From: Halarcobacter ebronensis
GTDB lineage: Bacteria > Campylobacterota > Campylobacteria > Campylobacterales > Arcobacteraceae
Direction of reading: 5' to 3'
Assembly (NCBI RefSeq): GCF_013201825.1
Contig: NZ_CP053836.1
Span: forward strand, 744,001 to 808,000
DNA: 64,000 nucleotides
The position numbers were made by a program, and so were the translations under genes. Within the stretch, counting starts at the first letter, position 1, and every line of letters begins with the position of its first letter. Below are positions 1-9,100 of this stretch, piece by piece. The notes beneath the pieces are model-generated. The model worked only from the letters and a program-made list of their open reading frames with translations, did not search any database and was not told the origin of the DNA.

Positions 1-2
1 AT

Positions 3-1013
3 GATATAGTTGAAGCTATTACAATAATTGATCAAATCGCCTTCCAAACAAATATTCTTTCACTTAACGCTGCTGTTGAAGCTGCAACTGCTGGTGAAGC
101 TGGAAAAGGTTTTGCTGTAGTTGCACAAGAGGTAAGAAATCTCGCAGGAAGATCTGCTGAAGCTGCTAAAAAGATAAAAGAGATAGTAACTTTTGCCCAA
201 GAGAAAACAAAAGAGGGGAAAGATACAGCAGATAAAATGGTAGAAAGTTTCAACTTCTTAAACTCAAAAGTATCAGAAGTCGCAAGTTTAGTGACAGAAG
301 TTTCTGAGGCTTCCGGTGAACAAAGACAGGGAATGGGACAAATCAATGATGTTATTAATCAACTTGATAAAGCAACCCAAGAGAATGCAAACTCATCTGA
401 AAGTGTATCGCAAAAAGCTATGGCACTAAGTGAACTCTCATCAAATCTTGTATCAATTGTTGAAAGAACTAAGTTTGATAAAAAAAGAAAAGATTTTGTT
501 TGTGATGTAAATTTAGTTTTTGATACAACAAAACTAAAACTTGACCATATTATTTTCAAAGAGAATAACTTTAGTAAAGTTGGAAATGGTCAAACTTGGA
601 AAGTAAAAACTTGTACAGAGTGTGATTTGGGTAAATGGATAGAAAAACATGCAAATGAACCATATACAAAAAATGCTGACTGGGAAGAACTTCTTAAAGT
701 ACATGAAAATATTCACAAAAATGTGCAAAAATATATTGATGTTGATGCAAATAATAAAAGGGATAAAGAACTTTTAAATATTGCCCATGATATAGAAGAT
801 AATACTTCAAAAGTGTTTTTCTACCTTGATAAAATAAAAGAGCATAAATGTAAAAATGGCAAATTTGTAAGGGCAAGGGATGTTCTTCCAAAAGAGGTAA
901 AAAATGCAAAAACTTACCATGAAAAAATTTTAGAATATAAAAAACAAGAATCAAAAAAAGATAGGGTATATGTCCCACAAAATGACGATTCTGACGAGTG
1001 GGAAAGCTTTTAA
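3..1013 (+). CDS. Methyl-accepting chemotaxis protein, C-terminal part with CZB zinc domain (5' end outside window)
   Basis: The reading frame is open from base 3, before the first internal ATG, so only the C-terminal part is present. It begins inside the cytoplasmic signalling hairpin: the tip region reads [16 protein letters not shown] and is followed by a long coiled-coil return helix. These are the conserved contacts for CheW and CheA. The last ~150 residues carry a chemoreceptor zinc-binding (CZB) domain, with the expected pattern of an early His (LDHIIFK), a Cys in CDLGKW and a later HENIH. In known CZB proteins zinc bound there reports oxidants or zinc level. The ligand-binding part is unseen. 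A strong terminator overlaps the stop codon. Family assignment is secure; the stimulus is unknown. Confidence 0.95.
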   Translation, partial: DIVEAITIIDQIAFQTNILSLNAAVEAATAGEAGKGFAVVAQEVRNLAGRSAEAAKKIKEIVTFAQEKTKEGKDTADKMVESFNFLNSKVSEVASLVTEVSEASGEQRQGMGQINDVINQLDKATQENANSSESVSQKAMALSELSSNLVSIVERTKFDKKRKDFVCDVNLVFDTTKLKLDHIIFKENNFSKVGNGQTWKVKTCTECDLGKWIEKHANEPYTKNADWEELLKVHENIHKNVQKYIDVDANNKRDKELLNIAHDIEDNTSKVFFYLDKIKEHKCKNGKFVRARDVLPKEVKNAKTYHEKILEYKKQESKKDRVYVPQNDDSDEWESF

Positions 1014-1029
1014 AGCTTTCCCTTTTTTT
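1000..1029 (+). terminator. Intrinsic terminator of the chemoreceptor gene
   Basis: An 11-bp inverted repeat (GGGAAAGCTTT / AAAGCTTTCCC) at 1000-1022 is followed by seven T at 1023-1029. It spans the stop codon of the chemoreceptor gene. Confidence 0.9.
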
Positions 1030-1092
1030 AACTTCATAGTAACATTAACTCTTGGTTAACTTTTCATTACTCTATTATTAATGCTCATCCTT

Positions 1093-1098
1093 TATAAT
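1093..1098 (+). promoter_or_regulatory. Candidate -10 box of an intergenic transcript
   Basis: A perfect TATAAT lies 60-odd bases after the chemoreceptor terminator and well before the helicase gene. The -35 region is poor, as is common in Campylobacterota. With the terminator at 1192-1220 it would define a transcript of about 115 nt. Confidence 0.4.
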
Positions 1099-1104
1099 TT
1101 CTTT

Positions 1105-1220
1105 ATGGATTAAGAAGTTGTGCGAATTCTTCTTAATAATTTAAAAACTGCGAATTTTTAAATTTTCCAATTTGTTTCCTTGTGTGTGAAGAAGCTCCTT
1201 GAAAAAGGAGCTTTTTTTTT
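1105..1220 (+). ncRNA. Candidate small RNA between promoter-like and terminator signals
   Basis: The 273-bp gap between the chemoreceptor and helicase genes holds a TATAAT at 1093-1098 and an independent strong terminator at 1192-1220. The chemoreceptor already has its own terminator, so the second one needs another transcript. The segment contains a second possible hairpin (AAGAAG near 1111, CTTCTT near 1128) and no convincing reading frame. I do not recognise the sequence as a known RNA family. An alternative is a decayed gene remnant that kept its terminator. Confidence 0.35.
1192..1220 (+). terminator. Second intrinsic terminator in the intergenic gap
   Basis: The stem AAGCTCCTT / AAGGAGCTT with a GAAA loop (1192-1213) runs into a T tract to 1220. 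It lies downstream of a separate TATAAT and so probably ends a distinct short transcript. Confidence 0.8.
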
Positions 1221-1286
1221 ACCCAGATTAAAGAACATTAGTGCTAACATTCGCCATACAAAAACTATCAAAGAGTTATTCTATAT

Positions 1287-3332
1287 ATGCCTTTATCAAA
1301 TCTAAATGAAGATCAGCTAAGTGCTGCAACTTGCCCTACAGGGTATAATCTTATTATTGCTAGCGCAGGAACGGGTAAAACCTCTACTATTGTAGGAAGA
1401 ATTGCAAATTTAATAAACCATGGGGTAAAACCTGAAGAGATATTATTATTAACTTTTACAAATAAAGCAGCAGCAGAGATGGTTGCAAGGGTTGCAAAGT
1501 TTTTTGGAAAAGAGATTGCCCAAAAGATAATGGCAGGTACTTTTCACTCTGTTTCATATAAACTTTTAAAACAACTAAATATTAATATTACACTAAAACA
1601 GCCAAGTGAATTAAAGACACTTTTTAAATCTCTTTATGAAAAGAGAGTTTTTTATGATAGAAGTGATGAAGCAAATCCTTATGATGGGGGATATTTATAC
1701 GATATCTATTCTTTATATTTAAACTCAAATGAGGGTGAAGATTTTGCAACTTGGATAAAAAATAAAAATGAAGCCCATGAGATCTATACAGCAATCTATG
1801 AAGATGTGGTAATAGAGTTTAATGAGCTGAAAATAAAGTATGGTTATGCAAACTTTGATGATTTGTTAACAATTATGCTTGATACTTTAAAAAATACTGA
1901 GTTTGATTTTAAAGAGATTTTAGTTGATGAATATCAAGATACAAACCCTTTGCAAGGAAGATTATTGGATGCCTTTAAGCCAAAATCGCTTTTTTGTGTG
2001 GGAGATTATGACCAAAGTATTTATGCCTTTAATGGTTCTGATATTGGTATTATCTCAACTTTTTCACAAAGATATAAAGATGCACAAGTTTTTACATTAA
2101 GAAAAAACTATAGATCAACAAAACCTATTTTGGATTTGGCTACAAAAGTAATTGAACACAATGAAAGGGTTTATGAAAAACATCTGCAAGTTATGCGTAC
2201 AGATGTTACTATAGCCCCAAAACTTTTAGCTTTTACAGAGCTTTTCCAACAATATCATCATATCTCTGATCTAATCTCTAAAAGTAGCACTTCACACAAT
2301 GAAATTGCAATTATCTTTAGGAACAACTCAAGTGCAGATGGAATAGAAGCAAACTTAAGAGAGTATGGAATTCCAGCAAAGAGAAAAGGTGGAATGTCAT
2401 TTTTTGACTCTGTTGAGATAAAGTTTGTACTTGATATTTTGGTTATGCAATTAAGTCACAATGATATGATGGCTTTTATTCATGTTTTAGAGTATGGAAA
2501 AGGGATTGGAAAAGCAATAGCAAAAGATATTTTTGATGCCCTTAGCAGACTTGGAGATGGAGATATCATGAAAGGTCTTTTTCAACCAAACCAAAGCATT
2601 ACAAACCCTTTTGAGACAAATAGAATCAAAAATATTCAGCTTGGACTTTTTGATGATTTTTTAGAATTGGGTTCAATCTCTAAATTTAAAGATTGTAATT
2701 TTGAAGAGAACTTTTTAAGTAATCCAATTTTAAAACATCCAAAACTAACAGTTGATGGGGCTAAATATATTTATGATTTTTATTTGCTTATTAAACAAGT
2801 AAGAAGAACAAAAGTTCCTGAATCAATGGTTGCTAGTATTGTTGGTTCAATGTTATACTCAAAAATAAAAGATATGCTTGCAACCAAAAGAGCAACTCAA
2901 AAAGATGGGAAAATAAATGATATACAAAAAACAAAAGCTTTGGCAAAAATAAATAGAAAAGTGATGCTTCTAAGAACCCTCTCTAAAAATTTTCAAGATT
3001 TGTCAAAATTTGTTAACTCTATGATTTTAGGTGGCTCTGAAATGAGTGAAGGGGAAGGGGTAAATCTTCTATCTGTTCATGCAAGCAAAGGTTTAGAGTT
3101 TAAAGAGGTTTTTGTAATTGATCTGATGGATGGAAGATTCCCAAATAGAAAACTGATGTCAAAAGGTGGAAGTTTGGAAGAGGAGAGAAGACTCTTTTAT
3201 GTAGCAGTTACAAGGGCAAAAGATATTTTATACCTAAGTTACGCAAAATATGACAAAATCAAAAAAATAGACTTTATTCACTCACCCTTTTTAAAAGAGG
3301 CTGGACTTATTAAAAATGAAGAAGAGAACTAA
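1287..3332 (+). CDS. UvrD/Rep/PcrA-family superfamily 1A DNA helicase
   Basis: A 681-residue 3'-5' DNA helicase of superfamily 1A, using ATP to unwind DNA in repair or replication restart. Motifs occur in order: Walker A ASAGTGKTST (Lys31), LLTFTNKAA (Ia), DEYQDTN near residue 214 (motif II), GDYDQSIYAFNG (III), LRKNYRST (IV), VHASKGLEF (V) and YVAVTRAK (VI). Length suits the UvrD/PcrA/Rep group, and no nuclease domain follows as in RecB or AddA. The upstream Shine-Dalgarno is weak. It sits just before valS on the same strand; I recall a helicase gene near valS in C. jejuni too. Whether it is the functional UvrD, PcrA or Rep cannot be told from sequence alone. Confidence 0.93.
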   Translation: MPLSNLNEDQLSAATCPTGYNLIIASAGTGKTSTIVGRIANLINHGVKPEEILLLTFTNKAAAEMVARVAKFFGKEIAQKIMAGTFHSVSYKLLKQLNINITLKQPSELKTLFKSLYEKRVFYDRSDEANPYDGGYLYDIYSLYLNSNEGEDFATWIKNKNEAHEIYTAIYEDVVIEFNELKIKYGYANFDDLLTIMLDTLKNTEFDFKEILVDEYQDTNPLQGRLLDAFKPKSLFCVGDYDQSIYAFNGSDIGIISTFSQRYKDAQVFTLRKNYRSTKPILDLATKVIEHNERVYEKHLQVMRTDVTIAPKLLAFTELFQQYHHISDLISKSSTSHNEIAIIFRNNSSADGIEANLREYGIPAKRKGGMSFFDSVEIKFVLDILVMQLSHNDMMAFIHVLEYGKGIGKAIAKDIFDALSRLGDGDIMKGLFQPNQSITNPFETNRIKNIQLGLFDDFLELGSISKFKDCNFEENFLSNPILKHPKLTVDGAKYIYDFYLLIKQVRRTKVPESMVASIVGSMLYSKIKDMLATKRATQKDGKINDIQKTKALAKINRKVMLLRTLSKNFQDLSKFVNSMILGGSEMSEGEGVNLLSVHASKGLEFKEVFVIDLMDGRFPNRKLMSKGGSLEEERRLFYVAVTRAKDILYLSYAKYDKIKKIDFIHSPFLKEAGLIKNEEEN

Positions 3333-3380
3333 TTTTTAATAGATAAACTTCACCTTACCAAAGATAAATCAACTTTTCGA

Positions 3381-3386
3381 TATAAT
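3381..3386 (+). promoter_or_regulatory. Candidate -10 box for valS
   Basis: TATAAT about 50 bases upstream of the valS start, in the 103-bp gap after the helicase gene. Confidence 0.5.
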
Positions 3387-3435
3387 CGCGAATATTTTTA
3401 AAAAGAACAGATGATAAATCAAAATAGGATATTAA

Positions 3436-6069
3436 ATGAGTGATAAGTACGAACCATCAAAAGTTGAAGACAAATACTATAAGATTTGGGAAGATAGGGG
3501 ATACTTTGAGGTAGATGGAAACAAATCTATTCAAGAAGCAGATGCAAATGGAAAACAAAAAACTTTTGCTATTATGATGCCTCCTCCAAATGTAACAGGA
3601 AGTTTACATATAGGACATGCTTTAACTTTTACTCTTCAAGATATTATTACAAGATTTAAAAGAATGGATGGGTACAAAACCCTTTGGCAACCAGGAACAG
3701 ACCACGCAGGTATTGCTACACAAAATATTGTTGAAAAACAGTTATTGGCTGAAGGTACAACAAAAGAGGAGTTAGGTAGAGAAAAATTCCTTGAAAGAGC
3801 TTGGCAACAAAAAGAACAATCTGGTGGAAATATTGTTCATCAAATGAGAAAATTAGGGGTAAGTCCAGCTTGGTCTAGGGAGAGATTTACTATGGATGAT
3901 GGACTAAAAGAGGCTGTTAAAGAGGCTTTTGTTCATCTTTATAACGAAGGTATGATTGTACAAAACAACTATATGGTTAACTGGTGTACACACGATGGGG
4001 CACTTTCTGATATTGAGGTTGAACATGATGAGGTAAATGGTAAGTTTTACCATATGAACTATCATTTCTCAGATGGAAGTGGACATGTTACAGTTGCAAC
4101 AACTAGACCTGAAACATACTTTGGGGATACAGCTATTATGGTTCACCCAGAAGATGAGAGATATAAAAATATTGTTGGCAAAGAGGTAACTCTTCCTTTA
4201 ACTAATAGAAAAATTAAAATTATTACAGATGAACATGTTGATATGGCATTTGGAACAGGTGTTGTTAAAGTAACACCAGCCCATGACCAAAATGACTACG
4301 AAGTTGGTAAAAGACATGATTTAGAGTTTATTACCTGTTTTGATGAAAAGGGTATTTTAAATGAATATTGTGGAGAGTTTCAAGGTTTAGAGAGACTTGA
4401 AGCAAGACCTGTTATTGTAAAAAAACTGCAAGAAGAGGGTTTTATTGTAAAAATTGAAGAGCATATTCACCAAGTGGGGCATTGCTATAGATGTAAAAAT
4501 ATTGTTGAACCATATATCTCTAAACAATGGTTTGTAAGAAGTGAAGTTGCTAAAAAGAGTATTGAAAAAACTTACGCTGGTGAAGCAAAATTTCACCCTT
4601 CACATTGGTTAAACTCATATAGAGCTTGGATGGATGAGTTAAGGGATTGGTGTATTAGTAGACAACTTTGGTGGGGACATAGAATTCCTGTATTTACTTG
4701 TGAAAGTTGTGGTCATCAATGGGCAGATAAAGCTGATGAACCAGAATCTTGTCCAAAATGTGCAAGTAAAAAATATACTCAAGACCCAGATGTTCTTGAT
4801 ACTTGGTTTAGTTCTGGTCTTTGGGCATTTTCACCTCTTGGATGGGGAAACAATGGACAAATGGAAGATACTTTTAAAAATAGCGATTTAAAAGATTTTT
4901 ATCCAAATAGTCTTCTTATCACTGGGTTTGATATTATGTTTTTCTGGGTAGCTAGAATGATGATGTTAGGTGAACACTTTATGGGAGAACTTCCATTTAA
5001 AGATATCTATATGCACGCTTTAGTTAGGGATGAAAATGGGCAAAAAATGTCTAAATCAAAGGGAAATGTAATTGATCCACTTGATATGGTTGAAGAGCAT
5101 AGTGCTGATATTATTAGATTTACACTGGCATTTTTAGCAGTTCAAGGAAGAGATATTAAACTTGGAGCAAAAAATTTAGAGCAATTTAGAAACTTTACAA
5201 ATAAACTCTATAATGCTTCAAATTTTCTAAGTCTAAATGTTGATACTTTCCCAGATTTAAAAGATATTGAAGTTAAAACACCACTTGGTCTTTATATGCA
5301 AAGCAGACTATGTGTTGCAGTAAATGAAGTAAGAGAAACTTTAGAATCTTATAAATTTAATGAAGCAGCCTCAATTCTTTATAGATTTGTATGGACTGAG
5401 TTTTGTGACTGGGGAATTGAGTACTCTAAAGCTTCAAAAGAGTCAATTGTGGAACTAGGTGCAGTATTTAAAGAGACTCTTAAAATGATTTCACCATTTA
5501 TGCCATTTATTGCAGATTTCTTATATCACAAATTAAGTGGAACAACTCTTGAAGAGGGAGAATCAGTTATGATTATGAATTTCCCTAAAGATATAAAAAG
5601 AGATGAAAAAAGTGAAGAGATGTTCTCTTTAATTGAAGAGGCAATTACAGCTATTAGAAGAGCAAAAGTTGTAATAGATATGGGTAACTCTAAAATTGCA
5701 AAAGCATATATAAAAATTGATAAAAGTATTGATAATGAAGTTGCAAAACCATTTATTGAAAAACTAGCAAAAGTAGAAAATATTGAGTTTGTTTCTTCAA
5801 AAGTAGAGAACTCAGTAACTGATGTAAGTAATAATTTAGAGGTTTATATTCCAACAGCTGAAATTGATATGAGTGCTATTGTTTCAAAACTTGAAAAACA
5901 AAAAGAGAAAGCACAGAAAGAGTTTGATAAACTAAATGGAATGTTATCAAATGAAAGATTTGTGGCAAACGCTCCACAAAATGTAGTTGAAGAGAATAAA
6001 AAAGCACTAGAAGAGATAAAAACAAGATTAGAAAAAATCACCAATGAATTAAACTCGCTTCAGGCTTAA
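3436..6069 (+). CDS. valS: Valine--tRNA ligase
   Basis: Cytoplasmic class I aminoacyl-tRNA synthetase that attaches valine to tRNA-Val. At 877 residues it is full length. The HIGH signature appears as HIGHALT near residue 57 and KMSKS near 537. Between them is the editing (CP1) domain that clears mischarged threonine. A four-cysteine knuckle (CESC...CPKC, about 422-442) looks like a zinc site. The C-terminal ~65 residues form the Lys/Glu-rich coiled coil typical of ValRS. A TATAAT precedes the gene, and a lipoprotein gene follows 14 bases after the stop, so the two are probably co-transcribed. Confidence 0.98.
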   Translation: MSDKYEPSKVEDKYYKIWEDRGYFEVDGNKSIQEADANGKQKTFAIMMPPPNVTGSLHIGHALTFTLQDIITRFKRMDGYKTLWQPGTDHAGIATQNIVEKQLLAEGTTKEELGREKFLERAWQQKEQSGGNIVHQMRKLGVSPAWSRERFTMDDGLKEAVKEAFVHLYNEGMIVQNNYMVNWCTHDGALSDIEVEHDEVNGKFYHMNYHFSDGSGHVTVATTRPETYFGDTAIMVHPEDERYKNIVGKEVTLPLTNRKIKIITDEHVDMAFGTGVVKVTPAHDQNDYEVGKRHDLEFITCFDEKGILNEYCGEFQGLERLEARPVIVKKLQEEGFIVKIEEHIHQVGHCYRCKNIVEPYISKQWFVRSEVAKKSIEKTYAGEAKFHPSHWLNSYRAWMDELRDWCISRQLWWGHRIPVFTCESCGHQWADKADEPESCPKCASKKYTQDPDVLDTWFSSGLWAFSPLGWGNNGQMEDTFKNSDLKDFYPNSLLITGFDIMFFWVARMMMLGEHFMGELPFKDIYMHALVRDENGQKMSKSKGNVIDPLDMVEEHSADIIRFTLAFLAVQGRDIKLGAKNLEQFRNFTNKLYNASNFLSLNVDTFPDLKDIEVKTPLGLYMQSRLCVAVNEVRETLESYKFNEAASILYRFVWTEFCDWGIEYSKASKESIVELGAVFKETLKMISPFMPFIADFLYHKLSGTTLEEGESVMIMNFPKDIKRDEKSEEMFSLIEEAITAIRRAKVVIDMGNSKIAKAYIKIDKSIDNEVAKPFIEKLAKVENIEFVSSKVENSVTDVSNNLEVYIPTAEIDMSAIVSKLEKQKEKAQKEFDKLNGMLSNERFVANAPQNVVEENKKALEEIKTRLEKITNELNSLQA

Positions 6070-6083
6070 AAGGAGAATAGATA

Positions 6084-6851
6084 GTGATAAAATTTTTTAA
6101 ATATAGTTTTATCCTATCTGCTTTTCTTATTTTTAGTGGTTGTGCCTCAACCCAAGAAGAGCTTACAAGTATTATTCAATCAAATGCAGCAACACTTATA
6201 ACCAAAGATCAAAAACGACTGCAAGAACTATTAGTAAAGTTCAAAAAAAAGTTAGATATTAGAAATCCAAGTGCATATAGTAAAAATGATGAACGTAGAA
6301 TCTACACACTAATTAAAAATACTGATGCAAATTTTTTATTAAAATATAAAGGTAAAATTTTAGAAGATTATAAAGAGTATTTACAAATTGCCTTTAGTAA
6401 AGATAAGATAGAAAATAGAAATGATTATTTAGTTTTAGCAATCTATTATATGATTAGTAATGCCTTTGACTTTAAAGTTGCACATAAATTAACTGCAATG
6501 CAATTTGAAAAAGAGAAATTAAACAAGCTTTATAGAAATTTACAAATTATAAGATGGAAAATAAAAGTTGATAGGGATATAAATGGGGAGTATCTTTTTT
6601 TAACTTGGCAAAATAATTGGCAAATTGAATTGGAACACAGATTAAAGAAGAATTCAAATCTATCTTATGAAGAGATAAAACATCTTTGGCATATTGAAAA
6701 TAGCAAAGAGACCCTTTTGGATCATTCGAATTTTTCTTTTGAAGTTATGTTAACACAAATGATTGATAGTGTTGAAAACTCTCTAAAAGCTTTAGGAGAA
6801 GAACCTAAAGATTTAAGTATTTCAGCCCTTAAAATATTTATATTTTTATAA
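6084..6851 (+). CDS. Predicted lipoprotein of unknown function downstream of valS
   Basis: A 255-residue protein starting at a GTG that has a good AGGAG eight bases upstream. The N-terminus is a lipoprotein signal: basic residues, a hydrophobic stretch and lipobox FSGC with Cys20 as the modified residue. The rest is Lys/Glu-rich and mostly helical, with no family I recognise. It follows valS at once and is likely on the same mRNA. I recall a periplasmic protein gene next to valS in C. jejuni, so the pairing may be conserved. It would sit in the periplasm anchored to a membrane. No function can be given. Confidence 0.8.
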   Translation: MIKFFKYSFILSAFLIFSGCASTQEELTSIIQSNAATLITKDQKRLQELLVKFKKKLDIRNPSAYSKNDERRIYTLIKNTDANFLLKYKGKILEDYKEYLQIAFSKDKIENRNDYLVLAIYYMISNAFDFKVAHKLTAMQFEKEKLNKLYRNLQIIRWKIKVDRDINGEYLFLTWQNNWQIELEHRLKKNSNLSYEEIKHLWHIENSKETLLDHSNFSFEVMLTQMIDSVENSLKALGEEPKDLSISALKIFIFL

Positions 6852-6890
6852 TTTAGCAATATCTGGATTGTGTGATTTTTTTTCTTTGGT

Positions 6891-6896
6891 TATACT
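6891..6896 (+). promoter_or_regulatory. Candidate -10 box for glyA
   Basis: TATACT, 30 bases upstream of the glyA ATG; a GGAG Shine-Dalgarno follows near 6915. Confidence 0.4.
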
Positions 6897-6926
6897 TTTG
6901 AAAAATTTGATATTGGAGTTTGTACC

Positions 6927-8189
6927 ATGAGTTTTATTTCAGATGCAACATTAGAAGAAGCAGATAAAGAGATTTTTGATTTAGTAGAGGCTGAAAAAGA
7001 GAGACAAACAGACCACTTAGAGATGATAGCAAGTGAGAACTTCACAAGCCCAGCAGTAATGCAAACAATGGGATCAGTATTTACAAATAAATATGCAGAA
7101 GGATATCCATATAAAAGATATTATGGTGGATGTGAATTTGCAGATAAAGCTGAACAATTAGCTATTGATAGAGCATGTGAAATATTTGGTTGTAAATATG
7201 CAAATGTTCAACCTCACTCAGGAAGTCAAGCAAATGGTGCAGTTTATGCAGCACTTATTAAAGCAGGAGATAAAATTCTAGGTATGGATCTAAGCCATGG
7301 TGGACACTTAACTCATGGATCAAAACCAAGCTTTTCTGGTAAAAACTATCAAGCATTCTATTATGGAGTTGAATTAGATGGTAGAATCAATTATGATAAA
7401 GTTTTAGAGATTGCTAAAATTGTTCAACCAAAAATTATTGTTTGTGGAGCTTCTGCTTATCCTAGAGAGATAGATTTTAAAAGATTTAGAGAGATAGCTG
7501 ATGAAGTTGGAGCATACCTGTTTGCAGATATAGCACATATTGCAGGATTAGTTGCAGCAAATGAACATCCAAGCCCATTTCCTTATGCACATGTAGTTAC
7601 AACTACAACTCATAAAACATTAAGAGGACCAAGAGGTGGTATGATTCTTTGTGATGATGAAGAGATTGCAAAAAAAATAAACTCTGCAATTTTTCCAGGG
7701 ATTCAAGGTGGACCACTTGTTCATGTAATAGCAGCAAAAGCTGTTGCATTTAAAGAAGTACTTGATCCAAAATGGAAAGAGTATGCAAAACAAGTTAAAG
7801 CAAATGCACAAGTTTTAGCAAAAGTTATGGTTTCAAGAGGTTATGATATAGTTTCAGAAGGAACAGATAATCACCTGATTTTAGTATCATTTTTAAATAA
7901 AGATTTTTCAGGGAAAGATGCAGATGCAGCATTAGGGAATGCAGGGATAACAGTAAATAAAAATACAGTTCCAGGAGAAACAAGAAGTCCATTTATTACT
8001 TCAGGTATTAGAATAGGATCTCCAGCATTAACTGCAAGAGGAATGAAAGAGAAAGAGTTTGAGATTATTGCAAACAAAATTTGTGATGTTTTAGATGATA
8101 TAAACAACACACAATTACAAGAGAATATTAAACAAGAATTAAAAGAGTTAGCTAGAGATTTTGTAATTTACACTAAATCCACTTACTAA
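6927..8189 (+). CDS. glyA: Serine hydroxymethyltransferase
   Basis: PLP enzyme that converts serine and tetrahydrofolate to glycine and methylene-tetrahydrofolate, the main one-carbon source in the cytoplasm. The 420 residues match the family length. The N-terminal ERQ...IASENF segment, the GGCEF.D and HSGSQAN stretches that bind substrate and cofactor, and the PLP lysine in [10 protein letters not shown] (Lys230) are all present. The start is supported by a GGAG about 9 bases upstream. A hairpin follows the stop, then the Ada-like gene on the same strand. Confidence 0.98.
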   Translation: MSFISDATLEEADKEIFDLVEAEKERQTDHLEMIASENFTSPAVMQTMGSVFTNKYAEGYPYKRYYGGCEFADKAEQLAIDRACEIFGCKYANVQPHSGSQANGAVYAALIKAGDKILGMDLSHGGHLTHGSKPSFSGKNYQAFYYGVELDGRINYDKVLEIAKIVQPKIIVCGASAYPREIDFKRFREIADEVGAYLFADIAHIAGLVAANEHPSPFPYAHVVTTTTHKTLRGPRGGMILCDDEEIAKKINSAIFPGIQGGPLVHVIAAKAVAFKEVLDPKWKEYAKQVKANAQVLAKVMVSRGYDIVSEGTDNHLILVSFLNKDFSGKDADAALGNAGITVNKNTVPGETRSPFITSGIRIGSPALTARGMKEKEFEIIANKICDVLDDINNTQLQENIKQELKELARDFVIYTKSTY

Positions 8190-8196
8190 TAAAAAT

Positions 8197-8221
8197 CTAA
8201 AGTGAGTTAATCTCACTTTAG
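8197..8221. repeat. Perfect 10-bp inverted repeat between glyA and the Ada-like gene
   Basis: CTAAAGTGAG, loop TTAAT, CTCACTTTAG. On the plus strand A residues, not T, follow, so it is not a standard terminator. It may stabilise the glyA 3' end or act as an attenuator before the next gene. Confidence 0.6.
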
Positions 8222-8242
8222 AAAAATTCATCAAGGTATTTT

Positions 8243-9076
8243 ATGAAAGATAATTTATCAAAAGAGAACGAAAATTATAAAAAAATTAAAAAAGTTATAA
8301 GATATATTGATGAAAACTTCAAAGAGCAACCAACAATCGATGAAATCTCCCAATATATAGGTATGAGTAAATACCATCTAATAAGAGTATTTAAAGAGTA
8401 TGTAGGAGTTACCCCTATACAGTTTTTGCAATCAGTTACTTTGAATTATGCAAAAGAACATCTAAAAGAATCCAAATCTATCTTAGATAGTTCACTTGAA
8501 ATGGGACTTTCAAGTTCAAGTAGACTTCATGATCTGTTTGTAAATATTATTGGTGTTACTCCAAAAGAGTATAAAGAGTTTGGTAAAAATGTAGATATCA
8601 CCTATGGATATGGTTCTACTCCCTTTGGGGAAGCCTTAATTGGGTTTACTAAAAGAGGGGTTTGTTATTTTGGTTTTGTAGATGACAACAAAGAACAAAT
8701 ATTTAATAGATTTAAAGAGATTTGGGCAAAAGCAAATCTAATAGAAGACTCACAAAAAGCAATAGAGTATTTAGATAAAATCTTTGTAAAAAAAGAGAAG
8801 TTTGATCTATTTGTAAAAGGGACAAATTTTCAAATAAATATTTGGAAAGCTTTGTTAAATATCCCAAGTGGAACAATAACAACCTATCAAGATATAGCAA
8901 ATAGTATAAATAAACCAAAAGCAGTACGTGCAGTTGCAAGTGCTATTGGTTCTAATCATATAGGCTTTTTAATCCCTTGCCATAGAGTTTTAGCAAAATC
9001 AGGAGCTATGAGTGGTTATAGATGGGGAATTGAAAGAAAAAAAATCTTAGTTGCCTATGAAGCTATAAAAAAGTAG
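8243..9076 (+). CDS. Ada-like fusion: AraC-type DNA-binding domain plus O6-methylguanine-DNA methyltransferase
   Basis: A 277-residue fusion. Residues ~15-112 are an AraC/XylS double helix-turn-helix domain (IDEISQYIGMSKYHLIRVFK). Residues ~120-277 are an O6-alkylguanine-DNA alkyltransferase with the active-site PCHR motif, acceptor Cys246, followed by the conserved GYRWG. The enzyme removes methyl from O6-methylguanine by a one-time transfer to its own cysteine. Compared with E. coli Ada it lacks the N-terminal zinc domain with the phosphotriester-accepting cysteine that switches Ada into an activator, so any regulation must work differently. Shine-Dalgarno AAGGT precedes the ATG. Its relation to glyA next door is probably positional only. 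Confidence 0.93.
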   Translation: MKDNLSKENENYKKIKKVIRYIDENFKEQPTIDEISQYIGMSKYHLIRVFKEYVGVTPIQFLQSVTLNYAKEHLKESKSILDSSLEMGLSSSSRLHDLFVNIIGVTPKEYKEFGKNVDITYGYGSTPFGEALIGFTKRGVCYFGFVDDNKEQIFNRFKEIWAKANLIEDSQKAIEYLDKIFVKKEKFDLFVKGTNFQINIWKALLNIPSGTITTYQDIANSINKPKAVRAVASAIGSNHIGFLIPCHRVLAKSGAMSGYRWGIERKKILVAYEAIKK

Positions 9077-9100
9077 GCTATTAAAAAATAGCCCTTTATT
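9070..9100. terminator. Bidirectional terminator between convergent genes
   Basis: GGCTATT / AATAGCC with an A4 loop (9076-9093), flanked by an A-rich run on the left and a broken T run on the right. It serves the Ada-like gene on plus and the RND gene on minus. Confidence 0.6.
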
